Positions 1 through 15,000 of a DNA stretch of 64,000 bases are shown in pieces (the first letter of the stretch is position 1; each line of letters opens with the position of its first letter). The translations under genes were made by a program, and so were the position numbers. The notes under the pieces were generated by a model that did no database searches, had not been told where the DNA came from, and was given only the letters and a program-made list of their open reading frames with translations. Origin of the DNA: Flectonema sp. DT1601 (lineage: Eukaryota > Euglenozoa > Diplonemea > Diplonemida > Diplonemidae). The stretch spans positions 62,001 to 126,000 of the forward strand of contig OZ025789.1 of the NCBI GenBank assembly GCA_964019425.1, given 5' to 3'.

Positions 1-3000
1 CCGTCCTTGTGGTTGCAGCATTTCTCGTCAGGGTACACCGCGCACGCCTTTCTGGAGCACGTCAAGCTCTGTTGGCTCCACTGGCACAGCACATCCTTCG
101 AGCACTCCGTTTCGTCCGCGTGCTGGCAAGGGACCCCCACGCAGGTTCCCTCCCCGCACGCCTCGTCCCACTCGCAGCCAGCTTCTTGGTTGCAACTCGT
201 CTTGTCAACTTGCGTGCAACGGGTTTCGATGCACGATCCGTTCACAGTGTCCCAAGTACAGTCGAAAGTGCTGTCCGCAATGCAACTCGGCTCATCCGGG
301 TGCAGGCAAGGGGTGTCGATGCACTTGTTCCCAGTCGCGTTCCACGAGCACTTGTCGTTCTGATCGCATGCGTTCGGATCCGAAATCCCTGGACACACCT
401 CCTTGTTGAAGCACTCCAACACCGTCGAGTTCCAATTGCAGTCGCCCGTCGAGTTCGCACACTGTTCCTGGGTGCAGTGCTTGACACACGGAGAGTCGAG
501 ACACGCGATCAGCACATCAGACCACTTGCATCCCACGTCTGATGAACACGGCACCTTGTTTCCGTAGTTGGGGCAAGGGCGGTGCACCCCGGCCTGTTGG
601 GCCTGCGTTTGCGCCGCAATCGCCGCCTGGTCAACGATGAGGTGTCCCCATGGACCGTTCGGGTCACAGATTCCGTTCAACGCCTTGTCCGGAACCTCGT
701 CGATCATCAGGTTCAAGAAGTGGTCGTCGTGTGGGTCCGACGTGATCGGCTTCAGCGAAGTTTCCGCATCGATGTCATTCTGCGTCAGCTGGTTCGTTCG
801 CCTCACCACGATCCCGAACGTCTGCACATCCATTCCGTCGAGATCGTTCTTCGCCTGCGCGAGCTTATCGTCGTCCTGGATCTTCCCGTCGGTAATGATG
901 ATCAGCACCCTCTTCCTTCCGTCAACAGGCGACGACGACTTGAAGATGCTTCCGGCGCGCACCAGCGCCTTCTCGATGTACGTTCCAGCCTCGAGGTAGT
1001 TTGCCTCGTGCCAGTCAACGTCAGCAGACAGCTCCGCCAAGTCTCCAGTCAACCGCCCCCCGGCTCCGACTCCCACAGGCGGAAAGGCCACCGAGTTCAC
1101 AATATCACCGAACGTGAAGTGCTCAGGGTGTCCGGAAAACTGCACCAGCGCCACACGAAGCTTCTCGGATCCAGCTCCCGAGTTCGACCCGACAACTGCC
1201 TTCTCGCCGCTGAGAGGCAGCGTCTTTACCCAGTCCCGCACCATCTCCATCAGCGCGTAGAACCCGTGAGGATGGCGTCCGAAGTTCTGGCTCATCGAAC
1301 CAGAACCGTCGAGGATCATCACCACGTCCAGCGTCGGGCACTCCCCGTAGGTCACCTTCACGCAAGATCCCTGTTGCGGTTGCGACGCCAACGCCTTCCA
1401 GTAGCATTTCTCGTCCTCAACACAGTCGCACTTCTCGAGCTTGTTGCAGTCTTTCTCGATACACTTCGTCCGGTCCTTGTCCCACGCGCAGTCGCTGTCA
1501 GCTTCGCACGTCGGTTCGTCCCGGAGCTTCGCGCACGGCTTCTCCACGCACATCGCCGGGGAGATCGACGGGTTCCAGTGGCAGTCCTCAATCCTGTCGC
1601 ACTGGATCTCGGTCATGTACTCCGTGCATTTCTTCTGTACACACCCCGTCGAGTTGGTGTTGTTGTTGTTGTCCTTCCACTCGCAGTACGGGTCAGCCAC
1701 GCAAGGGTCCTTGCGGTCCGCCTTGCATTTCTCTTCCACACACGTTCCGGCGGTAACTTCAACCCGTCCACTGGCGTCCTTCGGGTCCACGCAAAGCTCC
1801 CCAACTCCTCCCCATTCGCAGATGTACCCGTCGATTCGCTGGTGGTCACCTGGGAAGTCGTTCCACTCGCCCGAAGGCCAGCGGAAGTGCGCGTAGTTCT
1901 CTCCCTCGGTAGCACACGATCCCGGACACGCTCCCTTGTAGTTGTTCGGCTCCCCCGCTTCCCAATTCGTGTACATCGGCTTCCCGGTATTCGCATCTGT
2001 CGCCGCGACGAAGCTTCCCCCGCTTCCGCTTCCAATCACCAGACCCACCTGTGATGTCAGGTCGCATCCGCTTTGGTCGGCGGCGTAGGTACACCCGCCG
2101 TCCAATCCCTCCGGTCCGACAACCCATCCCCACCGTCCTTCGTCATTCTTGTCCGCCGCTCCCATCCATCCCTGGCCCTCGAGCTTCATCTTCGCCACCT
2201 GATCTTCCTCCTCCGAGGTGATGGTGATCAGGTACCCGCGGAGTCCCAGGATCATGTTGTCGGCGGATTCGCACTCTGCCTGCGCCTGTCCCCAGTGGCA
2301 CTCGCTCGCCGTAGGGTCGACGTTCTGGCATTCCGTCTTCGAGAAATAGTGGTAGTAGTGTCCAGTCGCTGACGACAGGAACCCGTGACCGTAGTTCCAA
2401 GTGATCTTTCTCGGAGATCCGGCGTCCGACGTCGTCGTGAAGGTCACCGTCGCGATCGCCGCAGCGTACTCGGCCATCGTCTTCGCCGTCGTCGACTTCA
2501 AGTACAAGACTCCAGGAACGTCGTGCCACTCTGCCTCGAACCCGAGGCCCGCGCACTGGTCGCAGGCGAGCACGTCTTTCCCCTTCACGTATCCCTCTTC
2601 GACATCAACTGCTGCTCCCTTCACGGTGTCCGAGCAGCTGCACTTCCCCGAAACGGTGCAGCTCACCGTCGGGAACGGAACCATCGGTTGTCCACGGGCG
2701 TACGCCGACACAGTCGAGTTCAAAGGAATCGTCGTCTGCCACACGCATCCATCTTGCGACGCGACGCATGGTCCCTCCTCAGTCTCCTTGCAAGGGGTCT
2801 CAGTACATTCCTGGTTAAGGTTGTTCCACACGCAGTCATCTGGATCAGCGAGGCATCCCTGTTCGTTGTCTCGGTTGCACTTCTTGTCCACACATGTTGA
2901 CCCGTCCTTGTCAACCTGGCAGTCCTTCTGCTTCTTGCAATCCTCTGGCTTTCCAGTGTAGATCTCGCACCCCGTCTTCGGTTCCCGCACGCAGATCGTT

Positions 3001-6000
3001 CCGTTTGCCCACATGCACCCGTTCGCGGCATCTGCCGTGCAGTTCTTCTCCTCGCAGTGGTGCAGACACGGACTGTCACCGCACGAAAGAGAGTTGTCGA
3101 ACCACACGCATCCAGGGTCCGCCAAGCAACCCGCCTGCCGCAAATGCTGCGGGCAAGGTTGGTGTACGCCTCCGCTCGCAGGGTTCGCTCCCCCCGATCC
3201 CTGTTGGGCCGCCTGTCCAAGAACCAGCGATCCGAAAACGCCGTTCGGGTCACAGATGTCGCCGAGCACCTTCTCCGGAACCTCATCAATCTGCAGGTTC
3301 TGGAAGTGAGCGTCATGCGGGTTCGACGTAATAGGCTTCAGCGTCTCCTCCGCGTCGAGGTCAGCCTTCGTGTGCTGGGCGCTCCTACGAACAACCACAC
3401 CGAACACCTTCACCTGCTCGGTGTCGAGCTCGGACCGCGCTTGCTGCAGAGTGTTCGGGTCGTAGATCCGACCATCGGTGATGATGATCAGCACCCTCTG
3501 TCTTCCGTCGTTTGGAGACTGGTGGAACATGTCGGCCGACATCTGGAGACCCTTCTGGATCATCGTTCCTCTGGAGTAGTAATTCGCCTCGTGCCAGTCA
3601 ACATCCGCGCTCAGCTCGTCGAAGTCTCCCGACAGCCTCGTCTCGGTTCCGGTTCCTGGAGGGGTCCCCTTCGCGTCCGCCCGTCCACTCGATGGGCCGT
3701 TCTTGTTCTTCCCCGAGAACTGGATCAATCCCACTCGGACCTCGCCCGTGTTGGCAGCAGAGTTCAGGCCCACGTCTGCCTTCTCACCGTTCAGTGGCAA
3801 CGTCTTCATCCAGTCGCGGAGCATCTCCATCAGTCCGTAGAATCCATGCGGGTGGCGTCCGAAGGGCGCGGACATCGATCCAGACCCATCCAGCAGCAGC
3901 ACCAGGTCGAGCGTCGGGCACTGACCGAACTTGGTCTCAGTACAGAACGGTGTCGGAGCAAGTGAGTTCCAGAAGCACTTCGTCTCCGCCAAACAGTCGC
4001 AGCGGTCGAGGTCCTTGCAAACCTTGTCAACACACTCGGTCGAGCTGTCGTTGAACGTGCACAGCGGGTCGGTGTTGCACGCCGGCTTGTCCTGGTTCAT
4101 CGTCGCGCAGTGCTTCACGCTGCACTGCGCCGGTGTCAGCGACACGTCCCAGTGGCAAGACGAGTCCTTGTCACAACATCTTTCGTCCGAGTGGACCGTG
4201 CACTGCTTCAGACCACATGCGTTGCTTTTCCACTCGCAATGCTGGTCCGAATTGCAAGCCTGCTCCGTCAGTGCAGGGGCTCCAGGAGCCGCCGCACAAC
4301 GCTTCTTGATGCACTGGGCTCCGTCCGTCACACCGTCGCACCCGTCCCACTCGCAGAGCGCATCGCTGTTGCACGCGCTCGAGTTCGTGTGTTTGCACGG
4401 CTTCTCCACGCACATTTGCTGAAGGCCGTCCCACTCGCAACCATTTGGATCGAGGTCGCATTCCGCCTCCGTCTGCTGGTTGCAGATACGCTCCTCGCAG
4501 TCCCTCTTCGTCTGGTTCCAGTCGCACTTCTGGTCCTTTTCGCAAGTCACGTCATCCTGGTACGAGCACAACGGATTCTTCCAGCATCCCTCGAGACCGG
4601 CCACCGACGCGTTCCAGTAGCAGTCGTTTAGCGTATCGGCTGTGCACCGAGTTTCGTTGCAGTGCTCCACGCACGGCGAGTCAACACACTCGAGTCCGAT
4701 CGAGCTGAACACGCACCCAGCGTCCGCCGTGCACAGCACCTGGTCCACGTACTGCGGGCACGGCTTGTGCACTCCAGACTGGTTCTGCGCCGCTGCTCCC
4801 GGCAGCAGGAGGGCTCCCCACTTGCTGTTCGGGTCGCAGAGCCCGTTCAACACCGTGGTTGGCAGCTCGTCGATCATCAGATTCTCAAAATGGTCGTCGT
4901 GAGGATCAGACGTGATCGGCTTCAGCTTCTCCTCCGCGAGGGTGTCCACTGATGTATGTGTTGCCTGCCTACGGAGAACCACTCCGAACACCTCAACGCT
5001 TTCCTGGTTCAGAGTCGCCCTCGCTGATGCGAGCTTGTCATCATCCTTGATCGCACCGTCGGTGATGATGATCAGCACCCGCTTCCTCCCCGCGGGGCTC
5101 GCGCGGAACATGTCCCCGGCCCATCCGAGACCCTGGTTGATGTACGTACCCGCCTGCAAATAGTTCGCCTCGTGGTAGTCGATGTCTGACTGCAACTCCG
5201 TCAGCTTTCCAGTCAACGACCCGAACGAACCGACTCCGATAGGGCTCTTGATCGCCGCCTTGTCTACAGCCGTTCCGCCGCTGATAGGGATTCCAGAGAA
5301 CTGGATCACCCCCATGCGCATTCCTCCGTTCGGCGCCGTCGAGTTCGCCCCCACCTGGTGGCTCTCCCCGGTCAGCGGCAAGGTCTTCACCCAGTCACGA
5401 ATCATCTCCATCATCGCGTAGAACCCGTTCGGATGGCGTCCGAAGTTCTGCGACATCGATCCTGATCCGTCCAGCAACAACACCACGTCGAGCGTAGGGC
5501 ACTGCCCGTAACGGTTCTCCACACATTTCCCGCTTCCCGAAGACGTGTCCCAGAAGCACTTCGGCTCCGCCTTGCAGTCGCATCTCTCGAACGGATCGCA
5601 CACCTTATCAACGCAGCGGTTGGCCCCGTCGTCCCACACGCAGTCGTCCTTCACGTTGCACGTCGTCGGATCCTTGTTTTTGTTGCAGATCTTCTCCGTG
5701 CAGAGCGACGGCGACACGGTCACGTCCCAGTGGCAGACCGGGTCCTTGTCGCACTCCTTCTCGTTCGGAATTTCGACGCACGGCGCCACCACGCACGGCT
5801 CGACATTTCCTCCCACCCACGAGCACTTGGGGTTGGCTTTGCAGTCTGTTTCCGTGTCGTTCACGCAGGCCTTCTCCACGCACACTCCAGCAACCAAGTC
5901 CGTCACTCCCGTCGCGTCGCTCACGTCGGCGCACATCTCACCGATTCCTCCCCATTCGCAGATGTACCCGTCGATTCGCTGGTGGTCTCCCGGGTAGTCG

Positions 6001-9000
6001 TTCCATTCGCCCGAAGGCCACAGGAAGTGTCCGAAGTCCTCACCGTCCTTGACGCACGATCCCGGGCACGGTCCGCGGAAGTCATTCGGCTCGTTGTTTG
6101 CCCAATTTCCGTACATGTCCCTCCCGGTGTTCGGGTCAACCGCCGGCGCGAAGTTGCCCCCGGTACCGGAACCGAACGGCAATCCCTTCTCAGAAGCGAG
6201 GTTGCATGAGCTGCTGGTACTCGAATACTGACACCCTCCGGCAGCTCCCTCTGGTCCAGTAACCCAGCTCCATGTTCCTTCCTCGCCAACGTCGCTTGCT
6301 CCCATCCATCCCTGACCTTCCAGCTTCATCCTCGCTACCTCGTCTTCCACCTCGCTCGTGATGGTGATCAAGTACCCGCGGAGTCCCAGAATCTGGTTCG
6401 AGTCCGAAGCGCATTGTTCCTGGGCATCGCTCCACGTGCACGCCCCGCCAGCGCAAGTCGACTTCGGGTAGAAGTGGTAGAAGCTGCCAGTGTGCGACGA
6501 GTAGAATCCGTGACCGTAGTTCCAAGTGATCCTCCTCTTCCCGGAGTTGTCTGCAGAAGTGCTGAACTCGATGCTGGCAACCGCCTTCGCCAACTCATCC
6601 GCCGTTCCGGTCGAAATCGTCAGCATCCCGCTCACCGCGTGCCACTCGGCCGTCAGCCCCAGCGACTTGCAAGCAACACAAGTCAGCGTGTCCTTCCCGC
6701 TCAGATATCCGTCCTCGATGTCTACCGTCGCTCCCGGAAGCACATTCGAACCAATCGTCGTCGTGCAGCTGCACCCGTTCTTCCAGCTCCCAGGGGTCTG
6801 GCAGGTCAGTCCCTCGAACGGCTTCACCGCAACGTCCTTCTCATACGTCATTTGATTCGCGAGGTTCCCAACTGCCCCAGAGCCACTCGACCAGTCACAC
6901 ATCGGGTCCGCCGCGCAGTCAGACTGCTTATCGTGAAGGCACGGCTTCCTCGAGCACCCAGGCGTCGGGAGATCCTTCCACTCGCATCCCTCAGGGTCCG
7001 ACAAACACGTCTGCTCGTTGTCGTGCTTGCACGGGTCGTTGGTGCACTCTGCGGCCTTCGCAATCGAGAAGTCGCTCGACGGCGGCGGGCACACGCATCT
7101 CCAATCGTCGGTGCTGTTCACCGAAGTGTTCGGATCGAAGCAAGTCTGCTGGCAGTCCAGGCTTCCCGCCCGACAGTCTACCGTGCACTTGAACCCGTTC
7201 GTGTCGCACTCGTCCTCCTCACATTTGGCAGGCTTCCCAGTCGCCACGTTCGACGACGGAGGTGGGCACTTGCAGAGCCAGTCATTCGTCGACTGCAAAG
7301 TCATCTTGGGGTCCTCGCACTCCTGTCCGGCATCAGAGCAAGTGCTTCCCGCGCAAGTAGGGCACGTCTGCACGCACTCGTCGAGAACACACTTCGCCTG
7401 CTGCGTTATCGCGATCCCGACTGACGGTGGCGGACACATGCATTCCCAGTCGTGCAACTTCGCGGCGTTCGGGTCCCGACACGTCTGCCCGACTGCTCTA
7501 CACGTAGCTCCGTTCTCAACACACTCGTCGACTTCGCAAGTCGCCACCGGAGCTCCGGTCATCACCCCCGAGGTCGGCGGCGGGCACTCGCACTTGAAGT
7601 CCTTCTGCGGAGGACACGTCTTCACGCTGTCGAAACAAGTCTGTCCAGCCACCAAGCAAATCGTATTGTTTCGGCACTCGTCGCACACGCAGTCCGCCTG
7701 CTTTGCCGTTGCCACTCCCCTCCCTGGGTCGACGCACGTGCACATCCAGTCAGAGACCGAGTCAACCGACTTGTTCGGATCCTCGCACGTTTGCCCAACG
7801 CTGGTGCACGTGTGCGAGCCACCCTGTTGCGTCTGCGCACAGGTCGAGCACACGGCCACGCACTCGTCCAACTGGCACTTGGCAGGAGCCGCCACCGCAG
7901 GGGTTCCCACCTGCGGTGGCACGCATTCACAGGTCCAGTCCCCGAGGTCCGTGTGCGACTGCTTGTTGTCCACGCACAGCTGTCCCTCCGCCGAGCACAC
8001 GTTGGTCGGGCTGGTGTCGGTTTGCGCGCAGGTAGGGCAGGTCACGACGCACTCGTCCAACAAGCAGTCGGTCGGCGTTCCCAAAGTCACGTTTGTTCCG
8101 ATTGCCGGTGGGGCGCACATGCATACCCAGTTTCCATCAACCATCGGGTTTGGGTCGTCGCACACGAACCCGAGATCCGTGCACTTCTTCTTCGCATCAT
8201 CATCGGTGTTGCATTCTCCCGGATACTCGCAGTGCGCAGGAACCTGTTGCCCGCGTACCGCCGCAACCGCAGGAGGAACCACGCACACGCACTCCCAGGT
8301 TCCCCTCGTCTTCTTGTCGTCGTCAACGCAGACCTGTCCAGCTGCGGTGCACACCTTCTCGTTCTTTGGGTCGTGGCACTCGTCGTCTTCACACGGCGTT
8401 GCAGCTGCGGCAATCGCGATGTCCGTCGCCGGAGGCGGACATTTGCACACCCAATCCGACAGCGAGGTCGCGTCGTGGTTCGGGTCGTGGCAGGTCTGGT
8501 TCTGGCTCGAACACGTGTCGTTCGCACACGTGGCGCACACCTTCAGACACTCGTCGATATTGCAGTGCGCAGGTGCCGCGTGACCTAACCCTGTCATGGG
8601 AGGGATGCACTCGCATGTCCAATCTCCAGTCGAGGAAGCGGTCTTATCCGGATCGTGGCATTTCTGCTCGCCGGTTGTCGCAGTCTTGCAGACGTCCTTC
8701 TCGCAAGTCGGGCAGTCCTTCTCGCACTCATCCAGCAAGCAGATCGCTGGTCCCGCGGTCATCGTTCCGTTTGTCGGCGGAAGGCACTCGCACTTCCAGT
8801 CTCCCTGCTGATTAAAGTTTGGATCGACGCACCGCTGCCCGACGTTCGCGCAGATGTCCCCGTGGAGCGTGCACTCGTCAACTTTACAGTCTGCACGACC
8901 CCCGACGTTCGTCTTGTTCGAAGGCGGCGGGCAGATGCACATCCAGTCTCCCTTCGAAGCGGCGTTCATGTTTGGGTCGAGGCAAGTCTGATTCTTGCAC

Positions 9001-12000
9001 GTGTCTTGCTGGACCACACACTCGTCGATCTTGCAGTCCGCCGCTGCCGCCGTCGCCTTTCCAGTCGATGGTGGAGGGCACGTGCACGTCCAGTCGCTGT
9101 GGTGCGTCATCGTCGGGTTCGGGTCATTGCAAGTCTGCCCCACGCTCGTGCACGTGTCGTTCGCACACGTTGGGCAGGTCGCCACGCACTCGTCGAGCCT
9201 GCAGTTCGCCGGCAGCTGCGAAGGCTGCGCCCCCGAAGGGAAGATCGTCGTCGGCGGGATGCAGTCACACACGTAGTCGTCTGGCGAACACGGATCCTTG
9301 TTCGGATCGCTGCAGCTCTGTCCAACCGCCGTGCATCCAACTCCCTTGGTCTTGCACTCATCGTAGATGCACTTGTTGCTTTCCCACGTGCATCTCGCGT
9401 CAGCGTTGCACTGCTGCTCGTTGTACTGCGGGTCATTCGTAACGAACTTACATGGACAGGTCGGGTCCTCGGCCTTCGAGCACGTCGCGTTCTGCGAGTT
9501 CCAAGTGCAGTTGTTTCCCTTGTCGTTCCTGCAATCCGGTTCCAGACAGTGCATCAAGCATGGCGAGTTCACGCACAGCCCACCGACATCCGACCACACG
9601 CACCCCGCGTCCTGGGAGCACGGCGTCTCCGTCACGTAGTCCGGGCAAGGGTGGTGCACCCCGGTCGTCGGCTTTGGAGGGTCTTTCGCGATCAAGTGTC
9701 CCCACGGACCGTTCGGGTCGCAGATCGATCCAATCAGGTCTGGGATGTCGTCGATCATGATGTTGCGGAAGTGCTCGTCATGCGGGTCTGATGTGATCGG
9801 CTTCAGGGTCTTCTCGGCGTCAAGGTCGGCTTTCGTGTGCTGATCCTTCTTCCTCACAACGATACCAAAAGTCTGCACACCCTCACGGTCGAGCTCAGCG
9901 CGAGCAGGTGCCAGCGACTGCTCATCGTAGATCCTACCGTCGGTGAAGATGAACAGGACGCGCTGCCTTCCGTCCACCGGTGAACCGTGGAAGATGTCCC
10001 CGGCCATTACCAGCGCCTTCTCAATCATCGTTCCCTTCTTGTAGTAGTTGTTCTCGTGGAAGTCGAGGTCCGCGTCCAGCTCCCCCAGCACCCCGGACAG
10101 CCTTCCGTTGGTCGTCCTGGCACCCGAAGCCGTCTTCGCTTGGCTGCGGCGGTAGTTCTTCCCAGAGAACTGCACGAAGGCGACACGCACCCCGCCATTG
10201 TTCGCTGCCGAGTTCAGCCCGACAGACGCGTCCTCGCCGTTCAGCGGTAGCTTCCCGACCCAATCCCTCATCATCTCTACCAGCGCGTAGAACCCGTGCG
10301 GATGGCTCCCGAAGGTCGATGCCATCGATCCCGATCCGTCGAGGATCACACCGATGTCGAGAGTTGGGCACTCTCCGAACTCAATCGCCACGCACTGCCC
10401 CTGACCGTTCAATCCCGCTCCCGGTTTCCAGTAGCACTTCGAGTTCTTGTCGCAAGGACAGCGGGTCGGGTACTTGCTGCAGTCGAGGTCCCTGCACGTT
10501 CTCTTCGCATCGTCCCACATGCAATCAGTTTCGTTGTTGCACGTGTCCTTGACCCCGATCTTCGGACACTTCTTGTCCCCACACACCGGAGGGGTCACAG
10601 TGATGTCCCACTTGCATGCATCCTTGTGGTCGCAGCATCTTTCGTCGAGGTATTTCGCGCACAAGTTCTCCTTGCAGCTACCGACGACCCCGGTGGCGTC
10701 CCACGAGCAGCGCGAATCCGCCGTGCACTCCCCCGCGTTCGTGTGCTTGCACAGGACCTCCTTGCACGACGACCTCGTGCCGTTGCAGGCGTCCGCCGAC
10801 CACGCGCAGTTCGGATCCGTCTCACAGGTAGTCTTATCCGGGTGCCGGCACTTCTTCTCCACGCACTGGTCCTTCCCCCGCACGTTGATCCACTCGCAGC
10901 TGTCGGGGTCGTCCAAGCAGTCCTGAATGTTGGTGTTCGGCGTGCACTTCTCCTTCTGGCACTTCGGGTCCTTAACGTTGTCCCACACGCACTTCTCTGG
11001 CGACTTCACGCACTCGGCAATCGTGGTGTACGCGCATTCAGTCTTCTTCCAACAATCCCCAGTCGTCGAGTTCCACGCACACAGGTTCACCGTGTCGGCC
11101 GTGCACGTAGGATTGTCACAGTGCGCTGTGCACGGGGAGTCGGCGCAAGCCGTCGATGCCGTGTCCCACACGCACCCGGCGTCCTGCGTGCAATCGTGCG
11201 TGTCGGTGTAGTGATCGCACGGCTTGTGCAACCCACTCTGCCCAGGTGCGTTCGTCGACGACACAATCAAGTGTCCCCACACTCCGTTCGGATCGCAGAT
11301 GTCCGCGAACACCTGCGACGCCACCTCGTCGATCTGCAAGTTCTGGAAGTGGTCATCGTGTGGGTCTGACGTGATTGGCTTCAGCGTTTTCTCGGCATCA
11401 GTGTCGGCCTTCGTGTGTCCGGATTGGCGACGCAGCACGATACCAAAGGTCTGCACCTGCTCCTGGTTCAGTACCTGTCTTGCCGGGGCCAGCACATCCG
11501 GGTCGTAGATCTTTCCGTCGGTGACGATGATCAGAATTCTCTTCCTCGAGCTCACCTTGTGCGAACGATCGAACATGTCACCGACCATTTCAAGACCCAG
11601 CTGGATCATCGTACCCTTTCCGAGGTAGTTGTTCTCATGCCAGTCAAGGTCGTCGTTAATCTCACTTTCGAGACCACTGAGATGTCCTCCAGTGCCAGTA
11701 TTTCCTCTAGTTTCGATGGCGTTGCTGCTTCCCCGAGACCACGGCCAAGGCCATCCGCGATTCTTCCCAGAGAATTGCACGAAACCGAGACGCACACCTC
11801 CCGTCAACGGACCTCCCGGCGTAGGCGACGCCGCCGGCTCCCCAGTCAGCGGAAGGGTCTTCACCCAATCACGGAGAATCTCGACTAAAGCGTAGAACCC
11901 GTGCGGGTGACGTCCGAAGTTCCTCGACATTGATCCCGAACCGTCGAGCAGCAGGATGATGTCCATCACAGGGCACTCCCCATATTTCTTGTCAGCGCAC

Positions 12001-15000
12001 TTCACACCACTCCAGAAGCAGTCTGGATCTTTCTTACACGCGCATTCTTCCATCTTGTTGCACACCTTGTCCACACACTCATTCTTCGTGCTGTTCCACA
12101 TGCATAATCCGTCGCCATTACATGGGTCTACGTGTGCGGTAGTCGGGTACGTCGATGGGCAGTACTTTTGCTTGCACACCGCAGGCGCCTGGCTGACATC
12201 CCAGTGACAGCTGTCGTCGTGGTCACAGCACTTTTCATCCGGGTAGTTCACGCACGGAGCAGGCTCGCAAGACAGCTGCTGGCTCCACACGCAGTAGATG
12301 TCCGCCTGGCAACCTGCCTGATTCTTGTGGCTGTCGAGGGTGCACCTCTTCGGAACACACTTCTGGTCCACCGGGTCTGCGCACACGTCGTCCCAAGTGC
12401 AGGCCGGATCAGCTACGCACTCGGTTTTGTTGTAGTAGCAAGGCGTCTTCACGCAGTCTGGCGGTCGCAGGCTTGTGTCCCACATGCACTTCTCTCCGAG
12501 ATTCACGCAAGCATCCTCCGTTGTTGCATCGCACTCCGGCTCGAAGCAAGCAGGGTCCTTCGCCTGATCCCATTGGCACTTGTTTGACTTGCAGTCCGGC
12601 TGGTTCTGGAAGTCTTTGCACACAGCCTTCTCGCACTCGGAGGTTGCGCTCCACAAGCATTTGTTCGTCGGATCGGTTGTGCAATTTTTCTCCTCACAGT
12701 GCGAGAAGCAAGGGTGGTCCTCACATTTTAGGCTGATGGAATTCCACTGGCACGTTTTCTCCGCGTCGCAACTCACCAACGCTCCAATTTGGCTGCAAGT
12801 TGTCACCTGTGGAGTCGAAGATCCCTGCGTGATGTACGTTCCGAACGGGCTGTTTGGATCACAGAAACCGTCCATAATCGAAAGTGCTTCGTCCACTTGC
12901 AGTGAAAGGGCGTGTGTTTCTTTAGGGTTGGAAACAATCTCCTTCAACGTCACCAAGTTCGCCATGTCACGTGCGGTCGCGCTCGCTCGGCGTCTAAGGA
13001 GGATCCCGAATACCTTTACTCCCTCCGCTGCCAATACCCGACCGGCAGGTCCAAGCTCATCCTTGTCCATGATCCTTCCATCGGTGATGATCAGCAGCAC
13101 CTTCTGTCTATGCGCCGGTGATTCCTTGAAGATCTCACCTGCCCACTCCTCCGCCTCCTTCACCTTCGTCTTGCACCGGAGAGCTTCTCCCTCGTACCAG
13201 TCGAGGTCCCCAAGGAGCTGGCTCCTGTCACCGGTCAACTTTCCGCACGTGTCAGCCACAGCCGGAGTCGTTCCCGGAATGATACTCAGCGTTGGGATAC
13301 CGTCTCCCTTCGTCACCCCATTCTTAGGATTGCATGAGCACGTAGGGCACTGCGCAACGCGAACTCCTGTGTCCCACGAGTTGAAGGCCACACGAAGCTT
13401 TCCTCCCTTGACGTCCGAGCTGATCCCCTTGGTCGAATCCTCGCCGGTCAGGGGAACCTTCTGTACCCAGTCCCTCATCACCTCCATCAGAGCATCAAAC
13501 CCGCTAGGGTGACGCCCGAATGTCTTGTCCATCGAGCACGATGCGTCAAACGACACCACCACGTCGAGGTCGGGGCAGCTCGAGTACTTCTGATCCACAC
13601 AAACTATAGGGCTCACCGACCTGTCGACGATGCAGCGAGGGTCCTCCGTGCACAGACACACCATGTCCTTAGCATCGAACAGCGCCGGTTTGTTGTAGTC
13701 ACTGCACAACTTGTCCACGCATTTGTTCGCAGCATCATCCCACCTGCACAATCCCTTCTGGTCAGTGTTGCAGCTGTCCTTGCCCGTGTGCTTGTCGAAG
13801 CAGTACTTCTCCACACACAACCCACACCCAACAGCGTCCCAGTCACAGTCCGTGTCACGGCTGCACGTCACCTCGTCAGCGTGTTTGTAGCACTTCGTCT
13901 CAGCACAAGCCGCACCGTCCCAGTTGCACGCGGTATCCGCGAGGCACTCCGCCTGAATCGTCCCCGTGCAGCGCTTCTTGTGGCACAGCGGGTTCGCCCC
14001 GTCCCCCCACTCACATTCAGGATCCCGACTGTTCTCACATGAGCCCTGGTCGGTAAACTGACAAACCTTGTTGATGCACGAGTCGCTCACGCAGTCCCAG
14101 TCGCACAACCCGCTCGGGTCAGCCAAGCACTTCTGCTCATCCTTGGTCTGGGTGCAGTCCGGCACCGTCGGGTTGCAGGTGCCAGTCGAATAATCCCACT
14201 TGCACTTGTCGTCGGCGTTGCAGGGCCCAGGCGCGAAGTGTTGGCATTTCTTTGGATCACACTCTGCCGGCACCTTCGTTGTGTTCCAGTCGCACAGATC
14301 GTCCTGAACGCAATCCTGCTGCTTTGGGTACTCGCAAACCTCGCGCTGGCACTTGTCCTGGTCCCAGAAGCATCCAGTTGCCCTATCACACTCCGGCTTG
14401 AGGCAGTGCTTCTCGCATTCAGTCGTCACACACATTCCGTTCGCCGTGTTCCGCGCTCCCGCCGTGCAAGTCACCGACCCTCCGGCGAGCATGCAATTCT
14501 CGCAAACGAATCCGGAAGCCTTCTGCGTCGCCGAAAGCTCCAAGCAGTTCAGGTTCAGGCACCCATCGGCCGCAGCACACTTCTGGGGAACCTGGTCCTG
14601 CCAGTCGCATGCCTGGTCCGCACGGCACTCCAGCTTCACTCCCCACTTCGAACACGGGACAGAAGCACCGGTCGCCGGCGGTGTCGTTGAGCCTCCCCCC
14701 TGGTTCTGGTGCGCCTGGATTGCTGCCCCAAAGCGGCCAGCAGGGTCGCAGAAGTCCTTGAACACCTCCTCCAACATGTCGTCCAGCGGAACGTTCACAA
14801 AGTGGTCATCGTGCGGATCCGAAGTGATCGGCTTCAGGGTTTTTTCCGCATCCAAGTCATCCTTCGTGTGTGCAGCACTCTTGCGTACCACTACACCGAA
14901 AGTGATCACATCCATCGCATCCAAGTTCTGTCGGATCCGTGGGATCTCGACACTGCTCTGCGGCTCCTTCGGGTTCATCGCCCCGTCGGTGATGACGATC

